Source: Methylobacterium sp. 10 (GTDB lineage: Bacteria; Pseudomonadota; Alphaproteobacteria; Rhizobiales; Beijerinckiaceae). Taken from it: a stretch of 64,000 nucleotides of DNA. Positions 31,729-40,945 of this stretch are shown in pieces. The translations under genes were made by a program, and so were the position numbers. Where the stretch lies: the NCBI RefSeq assembly GCF_000519085.1, contig NZ_KI912577.1:3838035-3902034 (forward strand). Direction: 5' to 3'. Numbering within the stretch: position 1 is the first letter of the stretch; the number at the start of each line of letters is the position of its first letter. A model generated the notes under the pieces. That model was not told the origin of the DNA and did not search any database. It saw nothing but the letters and a program-made list of their open reading frames with translations.

Positions 31729-31755
31729 GATATGGTTAATGGCGTTAACCATATC
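31729..31755. repeat. Perfect 11-base inverted repeat (operator-like)
   Basis: GATATGGTTAA and TTAACCATATC flank TGGCG. The arms are perfect and AT-rich, more like a protein-binding palindrome than a terminator. Confidence 0.7.
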
Positions 31756-31787
31756 GGCGCGCCCGATCTACCAAGCGAATCGGTGTT

Positions 31788-31852
31788 CGACCCTGCCCTG
31801 TCCAGGCTTCGCTCCGATGGAGTGACGCTCCTCCGAGCGAAGCGCAGGGTCG
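31788..31852. repeat. Compound stem-loop of 65 bases
   Basis: CGACCCTGC (31788-31796) pairs with GCAGGGTCG (31844-31852). CTTCGCTC (31807-31814) pairs with GAGCGAAG (31835-31842). GGAG (31819-31822) pairs with CTCC (31828-31831). The three stems nest in order with an internal loop on one side. Confidence 0.7.
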
Positions 31853-32055
31853 TCGGTCATGCGCTTGGAATTCACCATTCCATCAAGTATCCCCGATGGA
31901 TGCGACGGTTCATGCCTCGCTCACCACCTTCCTTAAGCGATCCGCCAGTTTCGGGGGCGATCGTCACAATCCGATCTCAAACCACGTGTCTACGTCATCC
32001 CGACGCGGAAGCGGTCCCGATAACCGCGCGATCCGGTCCATTCGAAGCGGATACG

Positions 32056-32850
32056 ATGCTGACCCTGCTGAAGCCCTATGCCGCCCCGATCCTAGGCCTA
32101 GCCCTCGCGGCCCTCGGCCTCGGCGGCCCGGCATGGGCGGATCCCGTGCTGATGAAGCCCGCGATTCCCGCCCGGGCGATGGCCAAGCTCTCCCACGTCG
32201 CGGCCCTGGTGAAGACGGGGTCGGATATCCGTATCGTCGCCTTCGGCTCCTCCTCCACGGAGGGGTCGGGCGCCTCCTCGCCCTCCGCCGCCTACCCGGC
32301 CCAGCTCCAGGATGACCTGCAGCGACGCCTGGACCACGCCGGCGCGAAACACTCCACGGTGACGGTGCTCAACCGGGGCAAGGGCGGCGACGATGCCGAG
32401 GCCATGGCCCGGCGCCTCGATCGCGACGTGCTCAACGCGCGGCCCGACCTCGTGATCTGGCAGACCGGTAGCAACGACCCGATGACGGGCGTCACGGTGG
32501 AACGCTTCACCGAACTCACGCGCCAGGGCATCGTCGCCATGCGGGCCGCCGGCTCGGACGTGATCCTGATGGATCAGCAATGGTGCCGCCGCCTGAGCAC
32601 CACCAACGGCGCCGAGCGCTACGGCGAGGCACTCCATGCCCTGGCCGCCGAGCTCGATGTGCCGGTGATCCGGCGCAATGCCCTGATGCGGAACTGGGCC
32701 GCCAGCGGATTGCTTTCGCTGAACCAGATGATCGGCCCCGACGGGCTGCACATGACCGATGCGGGCTACGACCGCCTCGCGGAGGCCGCCACGGCGCAGA
32801 TCCTGGTCAATGCCGGCCTCATCCCGGCCGACCCCTTGCGCAACAACTGA
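32056..32850 (+). CDS. Exported SGNH/GDSL-family hydrolase
   Basis: 264 residues with a signal peptide ending PAWA. The SGNH blocks are visible: block I IVAFGSSSTEGSG (nucleophile Ser in the second SSS), block II Gly in NRGKGGDD, block III WQTGSNDP (Gly and Asn of the oxyanion hole), and block V GPDGLHMTDAGY (catalytic Asp and His). The likely reaction is ester hydrolysis in the periplasm, perhaps deacetylation of a polysaccharide. It follows a structured intergenic region and stands alone. Confidence 0.85.
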   Translation: MLTLLKPYAAPILGLALAALGLGGPAWADPVLMKPAIPARAMAKLSHVAALVKTGSDIRIVAFGSSSTEGSGASSPSAAYPAQLQDDLQRRLDHAGAKHSTVTVLNRGKGGDDAEAMARRLDRDVLNARPDLVIWQTGSNDPMTGVTVERFTELTRQGIVAMRAAGSDVILMDQQWCRRLSTTNGAERYGEALHALAAELDVPVIRRNALMRNWAASGLLSLNQMIGPDGLHMTDAGYDRLAEAATAQILVNAGLIPADPLRNN

Positions 32851-32951
32851 AGACGGTTCTGCGGGGGCTCGCGGGCTGCCCTCCCCGACAAAGGGCCGGC
32901 GTCGCCCCGGCTCTCGTTCGAAACCCGCTTCCCGGTCTTCGGGACGATGCG

Positions 32952-33755
32952 TCAGAGATCCACGCTCACCGACAGCCCGTCATAGGCCGGCACCACCCCC
33001 GGCGGCAGCTTGGCCGCGAGCGTGGTGTAGTCGAGATCGGTGTGGAGATTGGTGAGGATCGCGCGGCGCGGGCGCACCTCCTCGATGAGCGCGAGCGCAT
33101 CCGAGACCGAGTAATGGGTCGGGTGAGGGGTGTCGCGCAGGGCGTCGATGATGAGGAGATCGAGGCCGTTGAGCCGCGCTTTGGCCGCCTCCGGCATCAG
33201 GCTCACGTCGGGCGCATAGGCTGCCGGCCCGAAGCGGAAGCCGTGGGCGGACTCGGCACCGTGCTCCATGCCGAAGGCAACCGCCTCGATCGTACCGCCC
33301 TCGCCCGGGATCGTGACCGGCTCGCCCGCCACGAGATCGTTCATGTCGAGGATCGGCGGGTAGGCGCTGCCGGGCGGCGTCTCGAAGCAATAGCCGAAGC
33401 GCATCGTGAGCAGAGCCCGCGTCTCGGCGTCGGCATAGACCGGGATGCGCCGGTGCATGTGGATCACGAGCGGCCGCACGTCGTCGATGCCGTGGGTGTG
33501 GTCGGCATGGGCATGGGTGTACAGTACCGCGTCGAGGCGGCTCACCCCCGCCGACAGCAATTGCTCGCGCAGATCGGGCGAGGTGTCCACGAGGAGGCTG
33601 GTGTCGCCCGCCTCCCCTCGCCGCTCCACGAGGATCGAGCAGCGCCGCCGCCGGTTCCTGGCATCGGCCGGATCGCAGGCGCCCCAGCCGTAGCCCACGC
33701 GGGGAACGCCGCCGGACGAGCCGCAGCCGAGAATCGTCAGCGTCAGAGAACCCAT
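32952..33755 (-). CDS. Metallo-beta-lactamase-fold hydrolase (PhnP-like)
   Basis: 267 residues from ATG 33755, which has GGGAGG seven bases upstream. It starts SLTLTILGCGSSGGVPRVG and carries the metal motif LYTHAHADHTHGIDD (H-x-H-x-DH). Further ligands are at MEHG, LLIIDALRDTPHPTHYS and NLHTDLDY. The sequence is of the PhnP/RNase Z-like phosphodiesterase group often encoded with TatD and MetG in alphaproteobacteria. A cyclic phosphodiester substrate is likely but unproven. It heads downstream of tatD in the same direction. Confidence 0.87.
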   Translation of the reverse strand: MGSLTLTILGCGSSGGVPRVGYGWGACDPADARNRRRRCSILVERRGEAGDTSLLVDTSPDLREQLLSAGVSRLDAVLYTHAHADHTHGIDDVRPLVIHMHRRIPVYADAETRALLTMRFGYCFETPPGSAYPPILDMNDLVAGEPVTIPGEGGTIEAVAFGMEHGAESAHGFRFGPAAYAPDVSLMPEAAKARLNGLDLLIIDALRDTPHPTHYSVSDALALIEEVRPRRAILTNLHTDLDYTTLAAKLPPGVVPAYDGLSVSVDL

Positions 33756-33798
33756 CCGCACCTCCCGGTTCGTTGGTATCGAAAGGGGCGGGCGCCTG

Positions 33799-34596
33799 TC
33801 ACGCCCCCTGGCCGCCGGATGGAGTCGCCTTGTCGAACAGGCGGTGGAAATTGGCCGTCGTCAGGCTCGCGAAGGCCTCGAACTCCATGTCCAGGGTCTT
33901 GGCCAGTGAGCGGGCGGTGTCGGCGGTATAGGCCGGCTCGTTGCTGCGTCCGCGATGCGGCTCGGGCGCCAGGAACGGCGCGTCGGTCTCCACCAGGATG
34001 CGGTCGCGGGGCACGGCGAGGGCGATGTCGCGCAACTCGTGCGAGCGCCGGAAGGTGACGATGCCCGAGAACGAGATGGACAGGCCGAGTTCGATTCCGA
34101 CCTCGGCCAGGCGCCGGCCCGAGGAGAAGCAGTGCAGGACCGCCTTGAAGGCCCCGCGCTTCATCTCGTCGACGAGCACCGATTCCATCTCCGCGTCGGC
34201 ATCGCGGGCATGGATGACGAGGGGAAGGCCGGTCTCGCGGGCGGCCGCGATATGCCGGCGGAACACCCGATCCTGCACCGCTTCCGGGGCGGCGTCCTCG
34301 TAATGGTAGTCGAGCCCCGCCTCGCCGATGCCGATGCAGCGCGGATGGCGGGTGAGGGCGACGATCTCCTCCGTGGGCACGTCGGGCTCGTCCCCTGCCC
34401 CGTTCGGATGGGTCCCCACCGTGTGCCAGATCTGCGGATGAGCCTCGGACAGGGCCTCGTAGACCCGTGCCTTGGCTACCCGCGTCGAGATGGTCAGCAT
34501 CCCCGTCACGCCCGCCGCCTGGGCGCGGGCGATCACGCCGGGAAGATCCTCGGCGAAGTTGGGGAAGTCGAGATGGCAGTGGCTGTCGACCAGCAT
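33799..34596 (-). CDS. TatD-family metal-dependent deoxyribonuclease
   Basis: 265 residues from ATG 34596. It begins LVDSHCHLDFPNFAEDL (first metal ligands H-x-H), and has GIGEAGLDYHYEDAAPEAVQDRVFRRHI, PLVIHARDADAE, VLHCFSSG and the final ETDAPFLAPEPHRG. All belong to the TatD TIM barrel with a two-metal site. These enzymes act as 3'-5' exonucleases on damaged DNA. It follows metG closely in a translation/replication operon. Confidence 0.9.
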   Translation of the reverse strand: MLVDSHCHLDFPNFAEDLPGVIARAQAAGVTGMLTISTRVAKARVYEALSEAHPQIWHTVGTHPNGAGDEPDVPTEEIVALTRHPRCIGIGEAGLDYHYEDAAPEAVQDRVFRRHIAAARETGLPLVIHARDADAEMESVLVDEMKRGAFKAVLHCFSSGRRLAEVGIELGLSISFSGIVTFRRSHELRDIALAVPRDRILVETDAPFLAPEPHRGRSNEPAYTADTARSLAKTLDMEFEAFASLTTANFHRLFDKATPSGGQGA

Positions 34597-34637
34597 GGAC
34601 AAAACTCGGGATTCTCGGTGACGCTGCGGACCCCGCC

Positions 34638-36263
34638 TCAGGCGGCGGGAGTCTCCGGCTCGACGAAGCGCGGGAACAGCCCGCTCGGCGCGGGGAGCGC
34701 GGTGCCCGGCACCAGCCTGTCCCCCTCCCCGATATTGGCGAGGTTCCGCCGGTCGGCGGGCACGGCCAGGAGGTCGAGGAGCTTGGCCCCCGCTTCCGGC
34801 ATGAAGGGCTGCACCAGGATGCCGATGGCGCGCAGGGTCTCGGCCACCACGTAGAGGGAGGCGGCCATGCGGGCCGGGTCGGTCTTGCGCAGGACCCAGG
34901 GCTTCTGCGCGTCGAAATAGCGGTCGGAGGCCGTCACCACGGCCCAGATGTCGGCGAGCGCCGTGTGAAGGGCGAGCTTGTCCATCGCTACCCGCACCGA
35001 GCCCGGCAGGGCGTCGGCGAGCGCCAGGAGTGCCCGGTCATCCTCCGTGAAATCGCCGTGCTCGGGGACGAGGCCGCCGCAATTCTTGGCGATCATCGAG
35101 AGCGAGCGCTGGGCGAGGTTGCCGAGCCCGTTGGAGAGATCCGCCGTGTAGCGGGTGATGATGGCCTCGTGGCTGTAATTGCCGTCGCCGCCGAAGGGCA
35201 CTTCGCGCAGGACGAACTGGCGCAGCGCATCGACCCCGTAGGTCGCAATGAGGTCCATCGGATCGACGACGTTGCCGAGCGATTTCGACATCTTCTCGCC
35301 CTTGGAGAGCAGGAAGCCATGGCCGAAGACGCGCTTCGGGAGTGGCAGGCCCGCCGACATCAGGAAGGCCGGCCAGTAGACCGCGTGGAAGCGCACGATG
35401 TCCTTGCCGATGACGTGCAGGTCCATCGGCCAGAATTTTTTGCGAGGATCGGCCTCGTCGGGGAAGCCCGTCACCGTGAGGTAGTTCGTCAGCGCGTCGA
35501 CCCACACATACATGACGTGGTCGGGATGGCCCGGCACCGGCACGCCCCAGTCGAAATTGGTCCGGCTGACGGAGAGGTCCTTGAGGCCGGAGCGGACGAA
35601 GCTCGCCACCTCGTTGCGCCGTGTCTCGGGGCCGATGAAGTCGGGCTGGGCCTCGTAGAGAGCGAGCAGCCGATCCTGATAGGCGGAGAGACGGAAGAGA
35701 AAATTCTCCTCCTCCATCCAGGTCACGGCCGTGCCGGTCTCCCGCGCGCGGCGCGTCCCGTCGGGGGCGGTCTCGGTTTCGTCCTCGTTATAATAGGCTT
35801 CGTCGCGCACCGAGTACCAACCTGCGTATTTCGACAGGTAGATGTCGCCGTTGGCCTCCATGCGCCGCCAGAGTTCCTGGGCGGCGGCGTAATGGTCCGG
35901 CTCCGTGGTGCGGATGAAGCGGTCGTGGGAACAGTTCAAAGCCTCGGCCATGGCCTTGAAGCGCGCCGCCATGTCGTCGACCAGCGCCTTCGGGCCGATG
36001 CCGGCCTTGGATGCGGTCTGCTGGATCTTGAGCCCGTGCTCGTCGGTGCCGGTGGAGAACAGCACCTCGTAGCCGTCGAGGCGCTTGAAGCGCGCGATCG
36101 CGTCCGTGGCGATCACCTCGTAGGCGTGGCCGATATGCGGCGCGCCGTTGGGATAGGAGATCGCCGTGCTGATGCCGAAGGTCTTGGCATCGGAACCGGT
36201 AGTCTCGATTTCGGAACCGGAAGTCTTGGCAATGGATGGGCTGGGCCCTGACTCGTTGGCCAT
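34638..36263 (-). CDS. metG: Methionyl-tRNA synthetase
   Basis: 541 residues. The class I signature is HIGH at residues 43-46 ([13 protein letters not shown]) and the second is KMSKSLGN near residue 315, with the anticodon domain after it. There are no zinc-knuckle cysteines of the E. coli type, as in other alphaproteobacterial enzymes, and no C-terminal dimerisation domain. The N-terminus is unusual: it is extended by two degenerate copies of the KTFGIST strand ([14 protein letters not shown]), encoded by 21-base repeats. The start at 36263 is the only ATG available before these repeats. Confidence 0.93.
   Translation of the reverse strand: MANESGPSPSIAKTSGSEIETTGSDAKTFGISTAISYPNGAPHIGHAYEVIATDAIARFKRLDGYEVLFSTGTDEHGLKIQQTASKAGIGPKALVDDMAARFKAMAEALNCSHDRFIRTTEPDHYAAAQELWRRMEANGDIYLSKYAGWYSVRDEAYYNEDETETAPDGTRRARETGTAVTWMEEENFLFRLSAYQDRLLALYEAQPDFIGPETRRNEVASFVRSGLKDLSVSRTNFDWGVPVPGHPDHVMYVWVDALTNYLTVTGFPDEADPRKKFWPMDLHVIGKDIVRFHAVYWPAFLMSAGLPLPKRVFGHGFLLSKGEKMSKSLGNVVDPMDLIATYGVDALRQFVLREVPFGGDGNYSHEAIITRYTADLSNGLGNLAQRSLSMIAKNCGGLVPEHGDFTEDDRALLALADALPGSVRVAMDKLALHTALADIWAVVTASDRYFDAQKPWVLRKTDPARMAASLYVVAETLRAIGILVQPFMPEAGAKLLDLLAVPADRRNLANIGEGDRLVPGTALPAPSGLFPRFVEPETPAA
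36165..36227 (-). repeat. 21-base tandem repeat at the 5' end of metG
   Basis: Three adjacent 21-base units encode KTSGSEI (36207-36227), ETTGSDA (36186-36206) and KTFGIST (36165-36185). The first two units share AGACT-CCGGTTCCGA. The third is the normal beginning of the synthetase fold. Confidence 0.75.
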
Positions 36264-36316
36264 CGCGTCGAAATACCCTCGGATACGCGGTTCATCGGAT
36301 CACAGGACGAGCCTGC

Positions 36317-37381
36317 TCATGCCCCGGCGCGCACGGCCCCCGCGAGGTCGCCGAACAGCGAGAGGATCAGCGGCCGCCTGTCGAGATTGTAGGTCGCGGC
36401 CTCCCGGGCGGCGCGGGCGATCTTGTCACACACCTCCACCAGGGCCGCAAGGCGAGCCGGCGGCTCGTGGCGGCGGCGGTTCAGCTCCGACGAGACGAAG
36501 CGGAACACCGTGTCGAGGCTCGCGGCGAAATGCTCGTCCGCGTCCCGGCCCGAGAGCTTTTCGGCGAGCGCCAGGATGCGGCGCCAGTCTGGATGGTCGA
36601 GGCGCGACAGCAGGGTCTCCATCTCGCCGACGAGGCCGGACGTAGCCGGGTCGAGCATGGCGAAGCCCTGCGCCACCGAACCCTCGGAGAGGGCGGCGGC
36701 GCGGGCCAAGGCCTCCGGTTCGGGCCGCACGAAGGGGGGAGGGAAGCCCTCCAGCACCCGAGCCACCTCCCCCTCCCCCAGGGGGCGCAGGTTGAGGGCG
36801 CGGCAGCGCGAGCGGATCGTCGGGAGCAGCCGGCCCGGCGCGTGGCTGACGATGAGGAACAGGCAGCGCGGCGGGGGCTCCTCCACCATCTTGAGGAGGG
36901 CATTGGCGCTGTTGGCGTTGAGGTCCTCTGCGCTGTCGACGATGCAGATGCGATAGCCGTCGTTGCCCGCCGTCGAGCCGAACAGGTCGAGGGCGTGGCG
37001 GGCGGCATCCACGGAGATCTTGGTCGCGAGCGTCTTGGCATTGTGCGGCCGGGTCCGGCGCAGGGCCACGAGGTTGGGATGCGACAGGGCCGCCACCTGC
37101 CGGGCCGCCGAATGTGTGGGATCGACGGCCAGGGTGTCCGGGACGCGTCCGGTGCGCGGGTTGGCGATAAGCCAGCGCGCTACCCGGTAGGCCAGGGTCG
37201 CCTTGCCGATGCCGCGCGGGCCGCCGATGAGCCAGGCATGGTGCAGGCGGCCAGAGGCGATCCCCTCGATGAAGGCGGCCTCCGCCTCCGCATGGCCGAC
37301 GAGGCCGGCCTGCTCGCGCGGGCGGGGGATGTCGGCGAGATCGCCGGGCTCGACGTCTTCGGGAGCGCGTTCAGGCCGCAT
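36317..37381 (-). CDS. holB: DNA polymerase III subunit delta'
   Basis: 354 residues from ATG 37381, which overlaps the end of tmk by 11 bases. It has a Walker A-like GGPRGIGKATLAYRVARWL, ICIVDSAEDLNANSANALLKMVEEPP, and the clamp-loader SRC motif in TIRSRCRALNLRPL. The zinc-finger cysteines of E. coli delta' are absent. With delta and tau/gamma it loads the sliding clamp. The tmk-holB order is conserved in many proteobacteria. Confidence 0.9.
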   Translation of the reverse strand: MRPERAPEDVEPGDLADIPRPREQAGLVGHAEAEAAFIEGIASGRLHHAWLIGGPRGIGKATLAYRVARWLIANPRTGRVPDTLAVDPTHSAARQVAALSHPNLVALRRTRPHNAKTLATKISVDAARHALDLFGSTAGNDGYRICIVDSAEDLNANSANALLKMVEEPPPRCLFLIVSHAPGRLLPTIRSRCRALNLRPLGEGEVARVLEGFPPPFVRPEPEALARAAALSEGSVAQGFAMLDPATSGLVGEMETLLSRLDHPDWRRILALAEKLSGRDADEHFAASLDTVFRFVSSELNRRRHEPPARLAALVEVCDKIARAAREAATYNLDRRPLILSLFGDLAGAVRAGA

Positions 37382-38075
37382 CGTCGGCGGCCTCCGGGCC
37401 GGAGAGAAGGCCGGGCAGGCGGGCAGCGAGGACGGCTGCGATCGCCTCTTCCACCGCATCGAGGGAGAGGCCGGCATCGATGACGACACAGCGCTCCGGT
37501 TCCGCCGCCGCGATGGCGAGAAAGGCCTGCCGCAGGCGGGTGTGGAAGCCGAGCGCCTCGGCCTCGAACCGGTCGGCCGCCTCCCCCTCCCCGGCACGGG
37601 CCTTCGCTCTGGCAAGGCCGACGGCGGGGTCGAGGTCGAGGATCAGGGTGAGGTCGGGCTTCGTGTCCCCGACGACGACCCGCTCCAGGGTCGAGAGCAG
37701 AGCGGGGTCGAGGCCGCCCGCCGCCCCCTGATAGGCACGGGTCGAATCCGAGAAGCGGTCGCACAGGACGGTCTCGCCGCGGGCGAGGGCCGGGCGGATC
37801 AGCGTGTCGAGATGGTCGATGCGGGCGGCGGAGAACAGCAGCGCCTCGGCGAAGGGACCGTGCCGCTTCACCGTGCCGGCCAGCAGCGCCTCACGGATCG
37901 CCTCGGCCTTGGCCGAGCCGCCGGGCTCGCGCGTCGTCACCACCGGGGCGGAGGGCGCGCCGCGCAGGCGCGCTGCAAGACGGGCGATCTGGGTCGATTT
38001 CCCGGCCCCCTCCCCGCCCTCGAACGTGATGAACGCTCCGCCCTGCCCGACCCGCTTCCCACTTCGGCCGATCAC
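37371..38075 (-). CDS. tmk: Thymidylate kinase
   Basis: 234 residues from GTG 38075, which overlaps the stop of the preceding carboxypeptidase gene (GTGA). The P-loop FEGGEGAGKSTQ, the DR-x-Y region VLCDRFSDSTRAYQGAAGG, TREPGGS and DLTLILDLDP are standard. It phosphorylates dTMP to dTDP. The lid region RAKARAGEGEAADRFE carries arginines of the type II enzymes. The closely packed reading order dac-tmk-holB suggests one transcript. Confidence 0.93.
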   Translation of the reverse strand: MIGRSGKRVGQGGAFITFEGGEGAGKSTQIARLAARLRGAPSAPVVTTREPGGSAKAEAIREALLAGTVKRHGPFAEALLFSAARIDHLDTLIRPALARGETVLCDRFSDSTRAYQGAAGGLDPALLSTLERVVVGDTKPDLTLILDLDPAVGLARAKARAGEGEAADRFEAEALGFHTRLRQAFLAIAAAEPERCVVIDAGLSLDAVEEAIAAVLAARLPGLLSGPEAADDAA

Positions 38076-39331
38076 GATTTGGCGCCGTCCTTGTCACCCG
38101 CGCCAACCTTGTCGAAGGCGCGCCGGAACAGGCCGGTCCCGACCTCCCAGGCCCCGTCGAGGGCGCGCTGCGGGATCGTGCCGGCCGGTACGTCCTCCCC
38201 GGCATAGACCGGCAGGTCGAGGGCCTGGGTGTCGCCACGGGTGATGCGCAGGCGGCCGACCTCCCGGCCCTGCTCCACCGGCGCGGTCAGCGGACCCTGA
38301 TAGACGACGCGGGCGCTGATGCGGTCGCCATTGCCCCGGGGCAGGAGCACCCGGACCGGCTTCTTGGCCACCAGGGGAACGCTGCCCTGCGCCCCGCCGA
38401 AGACGGAGGCGTCGGCCACGGTCTCGCCGCTGGCGAAGATCTGGCGCGGCTCGAAGGCGCGAAAACCCCATTCCACCAGCTTGCGCGATTCGGCAGCGCG
38501 GTCGCGCGCCGTCTTGAGGCCGCTCACCACCATGATGAGGCGCTGGCCGTTCTGCACCGCCGAGCCGGTGAGGCCGTAGCCCGACTCCTCGAGATATCCC
38601 GTCTTGAGCCCATCGGCGCCGATATCGAGGGTGAGGAGCGGATTACGGTTCTGCTGCTTGATCTTGTTCCAGGTGAACTCGCGCTCGGCGAAGATCTTGT
38701 ACAGGTCGGGATAGGTGTCGATGATGTGGATCGCCAGCTTGGCGAGGTCGCGCGCGGTGACCTTCTGGTCCGGCGCGGAATAGCCGGTGGCGTTGCGGAA
38801 GGTGGAGCGCGTCAGGCCGATTTCCTTGGCCCGCGCCGTCATCATCCGGCCGAAATTCTCCTCCGAGCCGGCGATGCCCTCGCCGATGGCGATGGCCGCG
38901 TCGTTGCCCGATTGCACGATCAGGCCGCGCAGCAGATCCGACAGCTTGATGCGGCTGTTGAGCTGGGCGAACATCGAGGAGCCGCCTCCCCCGGCGCCGC
39001 CCCGGCGCCAGGCGTCCTCTGTGATCTGGAATTCGCTGTCCATGCTGAGCCGGCCCTGCCGGATCTCGTTGAACACGATCTCCGTGGTCATCAGCTTGGC
39101 CATGCTGGCCGGCGAGAACGGCTCGTCGGCCGCCTTCTCGAACAGGACGGAGCCCGAATCCGCGTCGATCAGGATGGCGTGGGGGGCGGCCGTCTGGAAG
39201 CTCTGGGCAAGGGCGGGGATGGCGGCGAACCAACCGATCGCCGACAGGCTCAAGCCGGCCAGTCCGGCCCGAAATCCCGCAGCCAGATTCGTCCGGTTCG
39301 TCGTCGCACGCATCGTTCGCCTCATGCCCAT
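38072..39331 (-). CDS. D-alanyl-D-alanine carboxypeptidase (PBP5/6 family, S11)
   Basis: 419 residues from ATG 39331; ATG 39325 is equally possible. After a signal peptide ending PALAQ come the three penicillin-binding motifs: SMAKLMT (S-x-x-K), SGNDAAI (S-x-N) and KTGYLEESGYGL (KTG). The C-terminal PBP5 domain (VPLVAKKPVRVLLPRGNGD, YAGEDVPAGTIPQRA) and a terminal amphipathic segment (FRRAFDKVGAG) fit membrane-surface attachment. The enzyme trims the terminal D-Ala of peptidoglycan stem peptides in the periplasm. Confidence 0.9.
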   Translation of the reverse strand: MGMRRTMRATTNRTNLAAGFRAGLAGLSLSAIGWFAAIPALAQSFQTAAPHAILIDADSGSVLFEKAADEPFSPASMAKLMTTEIVFNEIRQGRLSMDSEFQITEDAWRRGGAGGGGSSMFAQLNSRIKLSDLLRGLIVQSGNDAAIAIGEGIAGSEENFGRMMTARAKEIGLTRSTFRNATGYSAPDQKVTARDLAKLAIHIIDTYPDLYKIFAEREFTWNKIKQQNRNPLLTLDIGADGLKTGYLEESGYGLTGSAVQNGQRLIMVVSGLKTARDRAAESRKLVEWGFRAFEPRQIFASGETVADASVFGGAQGSVPLVAKKPVRVLLPRGNGDRISARVVYQGPLTAPVEQGREVGRLRITRGDTQALDLPVYAGEDVPAGTIPQRALDGAWEVGTGLFRRAFDKVGAGDKDGAKS

Positions 39332-39508
39332 CGGCCCCGAGGCTTGGCTGAAGAGCCCGGTCCGTTCTCGCCCGTGCGAGATGATACAGGGGATTCCCAA
39401 CGAAATCGAACGCAACTTTGGCGATGATATCGCAGCGCGGTGGACGACATGACGCCGCGGGACCGTCAGCTTCGTCGAGACACAGTCGCCGGTCTCCACC
39501 AACCGCGA

Positions 39509-40945
39509 TCAGTTCACCTCGGCGATGCGCGAGCGGCGCGCCTGGACGGGCTTCGCCGCAGCGGCGGTGGCGACCGGGGCGGGCGACTTGCCGCGCCCGG
39601 CCTGGGCGCCGGCGACCTGGGAACCGGCCGGGGGCACGGAGAGCTTGGCGACGCTGGCCTTGGCCGTTCCCAGCGGGCCCGAGGGCAGCGGGGCCGGGCG
39701 CAGGTTCGCCACCGCGGCATGGCCCGTCGCCGAGCGTGCCGGGGCCGTGGCGCTCGCGGTCTTCACGATCTGGCCGCGCGAGGAAGCGGGGGCGGCGGTC
39801 GTCTTCTGCGGTACCGCCGGAGCCGGCGACTGGGCGAGTTTCATCCCGGGAGCGGAGGTGCCCAGCTTGGCCTGGAGTGTCTTCGCCTCCTTGGGCGACG
39901 GGGCACCATGCTTCGATGCCTGGGCATGGGCGGGGCCGGCGCTCGAGGCGAGGCGCGTCGGTGCCGGGGGCGGCGGTACGGACCCCTTCGTCTTCGGCCC
40001 GGCATTCGGTCCGGCATGGGCCATCTGCATGGCAGGAGCCGGGCGATCCGGCATGGTCGGCCGGAACCCGTGCGACCGGGACGCGGTGGGCTGCAGGGCC
40101 GCCGGCACGGCAACGCTGGAGCCGCCCGCCACCAGGACCGGCGCGGGCCGGACGGGACGCGGCGCGGGGGCGGCATCGTCCTCGTCGGCCGCAGGCTTGA
40201 AGGCCAAAGCGGGACGTTGCGCGCGGGACAGACGCTCCGGCTCGGCATCGGGACCGAGATCGGCCATCATCACCGGCGAGCTGCCGCCGACGCGGGCGGG
40301 TGCGCCGTCGGTGCGCAGGGTCGCCATCAGCTTGCGGTCGTCACTGCCCGCGGTGGACGCCTTGCCGACATACTCCACCCGCACCTTCGCGGTGCCGCTG
40401 CGGTGGAATTCGAGGGCCTGGGCCACCTCCTCCGAGACGTCCATGAGGCGGTTGGCGTGATAGGGGCCGCGATCGTTGACGCGCACAATCATCGAATGGC
40501 GGTTGGCGAGGTTGGTCACCCGCACATAGCTCGGCAGCGGCAGGGTCGGGTGAGCGGCTGCGATGGAATGGCGGTCGAACACCTCGCCATTAGCCGTCAT
40601 CCGGCCGTGGAACGCACTGCCGTACCAGGATGCCAAGCCATCGCGGACATAGCCCTTGGCGTCGTCGCGGGGCACGTAGGTACGGCCCGCTACCACGTAG
40701 GGCTTTCCCGAGAAGCGGCGGCCGCCGCCCTTCGGAATCGTGTCGCCCTCGTTATAGAGGCGCGGGCTGGCCTTCACGCCGTATTTCGGATCGTAGGACG
40801 ATCCGGAAGAGCCGGCCGGGCCGGCGAGTTTCTGGGTGTTCTGCGCGCAATTTGCGGTGGTCAGTGCCACCACGGACACGGCGAGGAGGCGCAGCAGCGG
40901 TACGCCCGCCGTTGGAGCCGATCCGGCCTTCGTCGAACGCGCCAT
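39509..40945 (-). CDS. rlpA: RlpA-type septal ring lytic transglycosylase
   Basis: 478 residues. The signal peptide ends in the lipobox TTANC near residue 33, so it is a lipoprotein. The double-psi beta-barrel spans residues ~95-190: GLASWYGSAFHGRMTANGEVFD, AAHPTLPLPSYVRVTNL, MIVRVNDRGPY, LMDVSEEVAQAL. The Glu in NGEVFD and Asp in NDRGPY are the catalytic-type residues. No SPOR domain follows. Instead a ~270-residue Ala/Pro/Lys-rich low-complexity tail extends to the end. RlpA cleaves naked glycan strands during division; the tail may replace SPOR for localisation. Confidence 0.86.
   Translation of the reverse strand: MARSTKAGSAPTAGVPLLRLLAVSVVALTTANCAQNTQKLAGPAGSSGSSYDPKYGVKASPRLYNEGDTIPKGGGRRFSGKPYVVAGRTYVPRDDAKGYVRDGLASWYGSAFHGRMTANGEVFDRHSIAAAHPTLPLPSYVRVTNLANRHSMIVRVNDRGPYHANRLMDVSEEVAQALEFHRSGTAKVRVEYVGKASTAGSDDRKLMATLRTDGAPARVGGSSPVMMADLGPDAEPERLSRAQRPALAFKPAADEDDAAPAPRPVRPAPVLVAGGSSVAVPAALQPTASRSHGFRPTMPDRPAPAMQMAHAGPNAGPKTKGSVPPPPAPTRLASSAGPAHAQASKHGAPSPKEAKTLQAKLGTSAPGMKLAQSPAPAVPQKTTAAPASSRGQIVKTASATAPARSATGHAAVANLRPAPLPSGPLGTAKASVAKLSVPPAGSQVAGAQAGRGKSPAPVATAAAAKPVQARRSRIAEVN

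Larger units (their letters stand above)
31610..32055. other. Structured intergenic region, 446 bases
   Basis: This is the most AT-rich stretch nearby (around 31690-31760: ATAAGATATATTATGG). It contains two inverted-repeat structures, listed separately at 31729-31755 and 31788-31852. No gene is convincing: the open frames that cross it start inside the palindromes and lack protein features. The GDSL gene starts at its right edge. Confidence 0.5.

Noticed and set aside
31736..31748. CtrA box within the palindrome TTAATGGCGTTAA
   Set aside because: The spacing between the TTAA halves is five bases, not seven.
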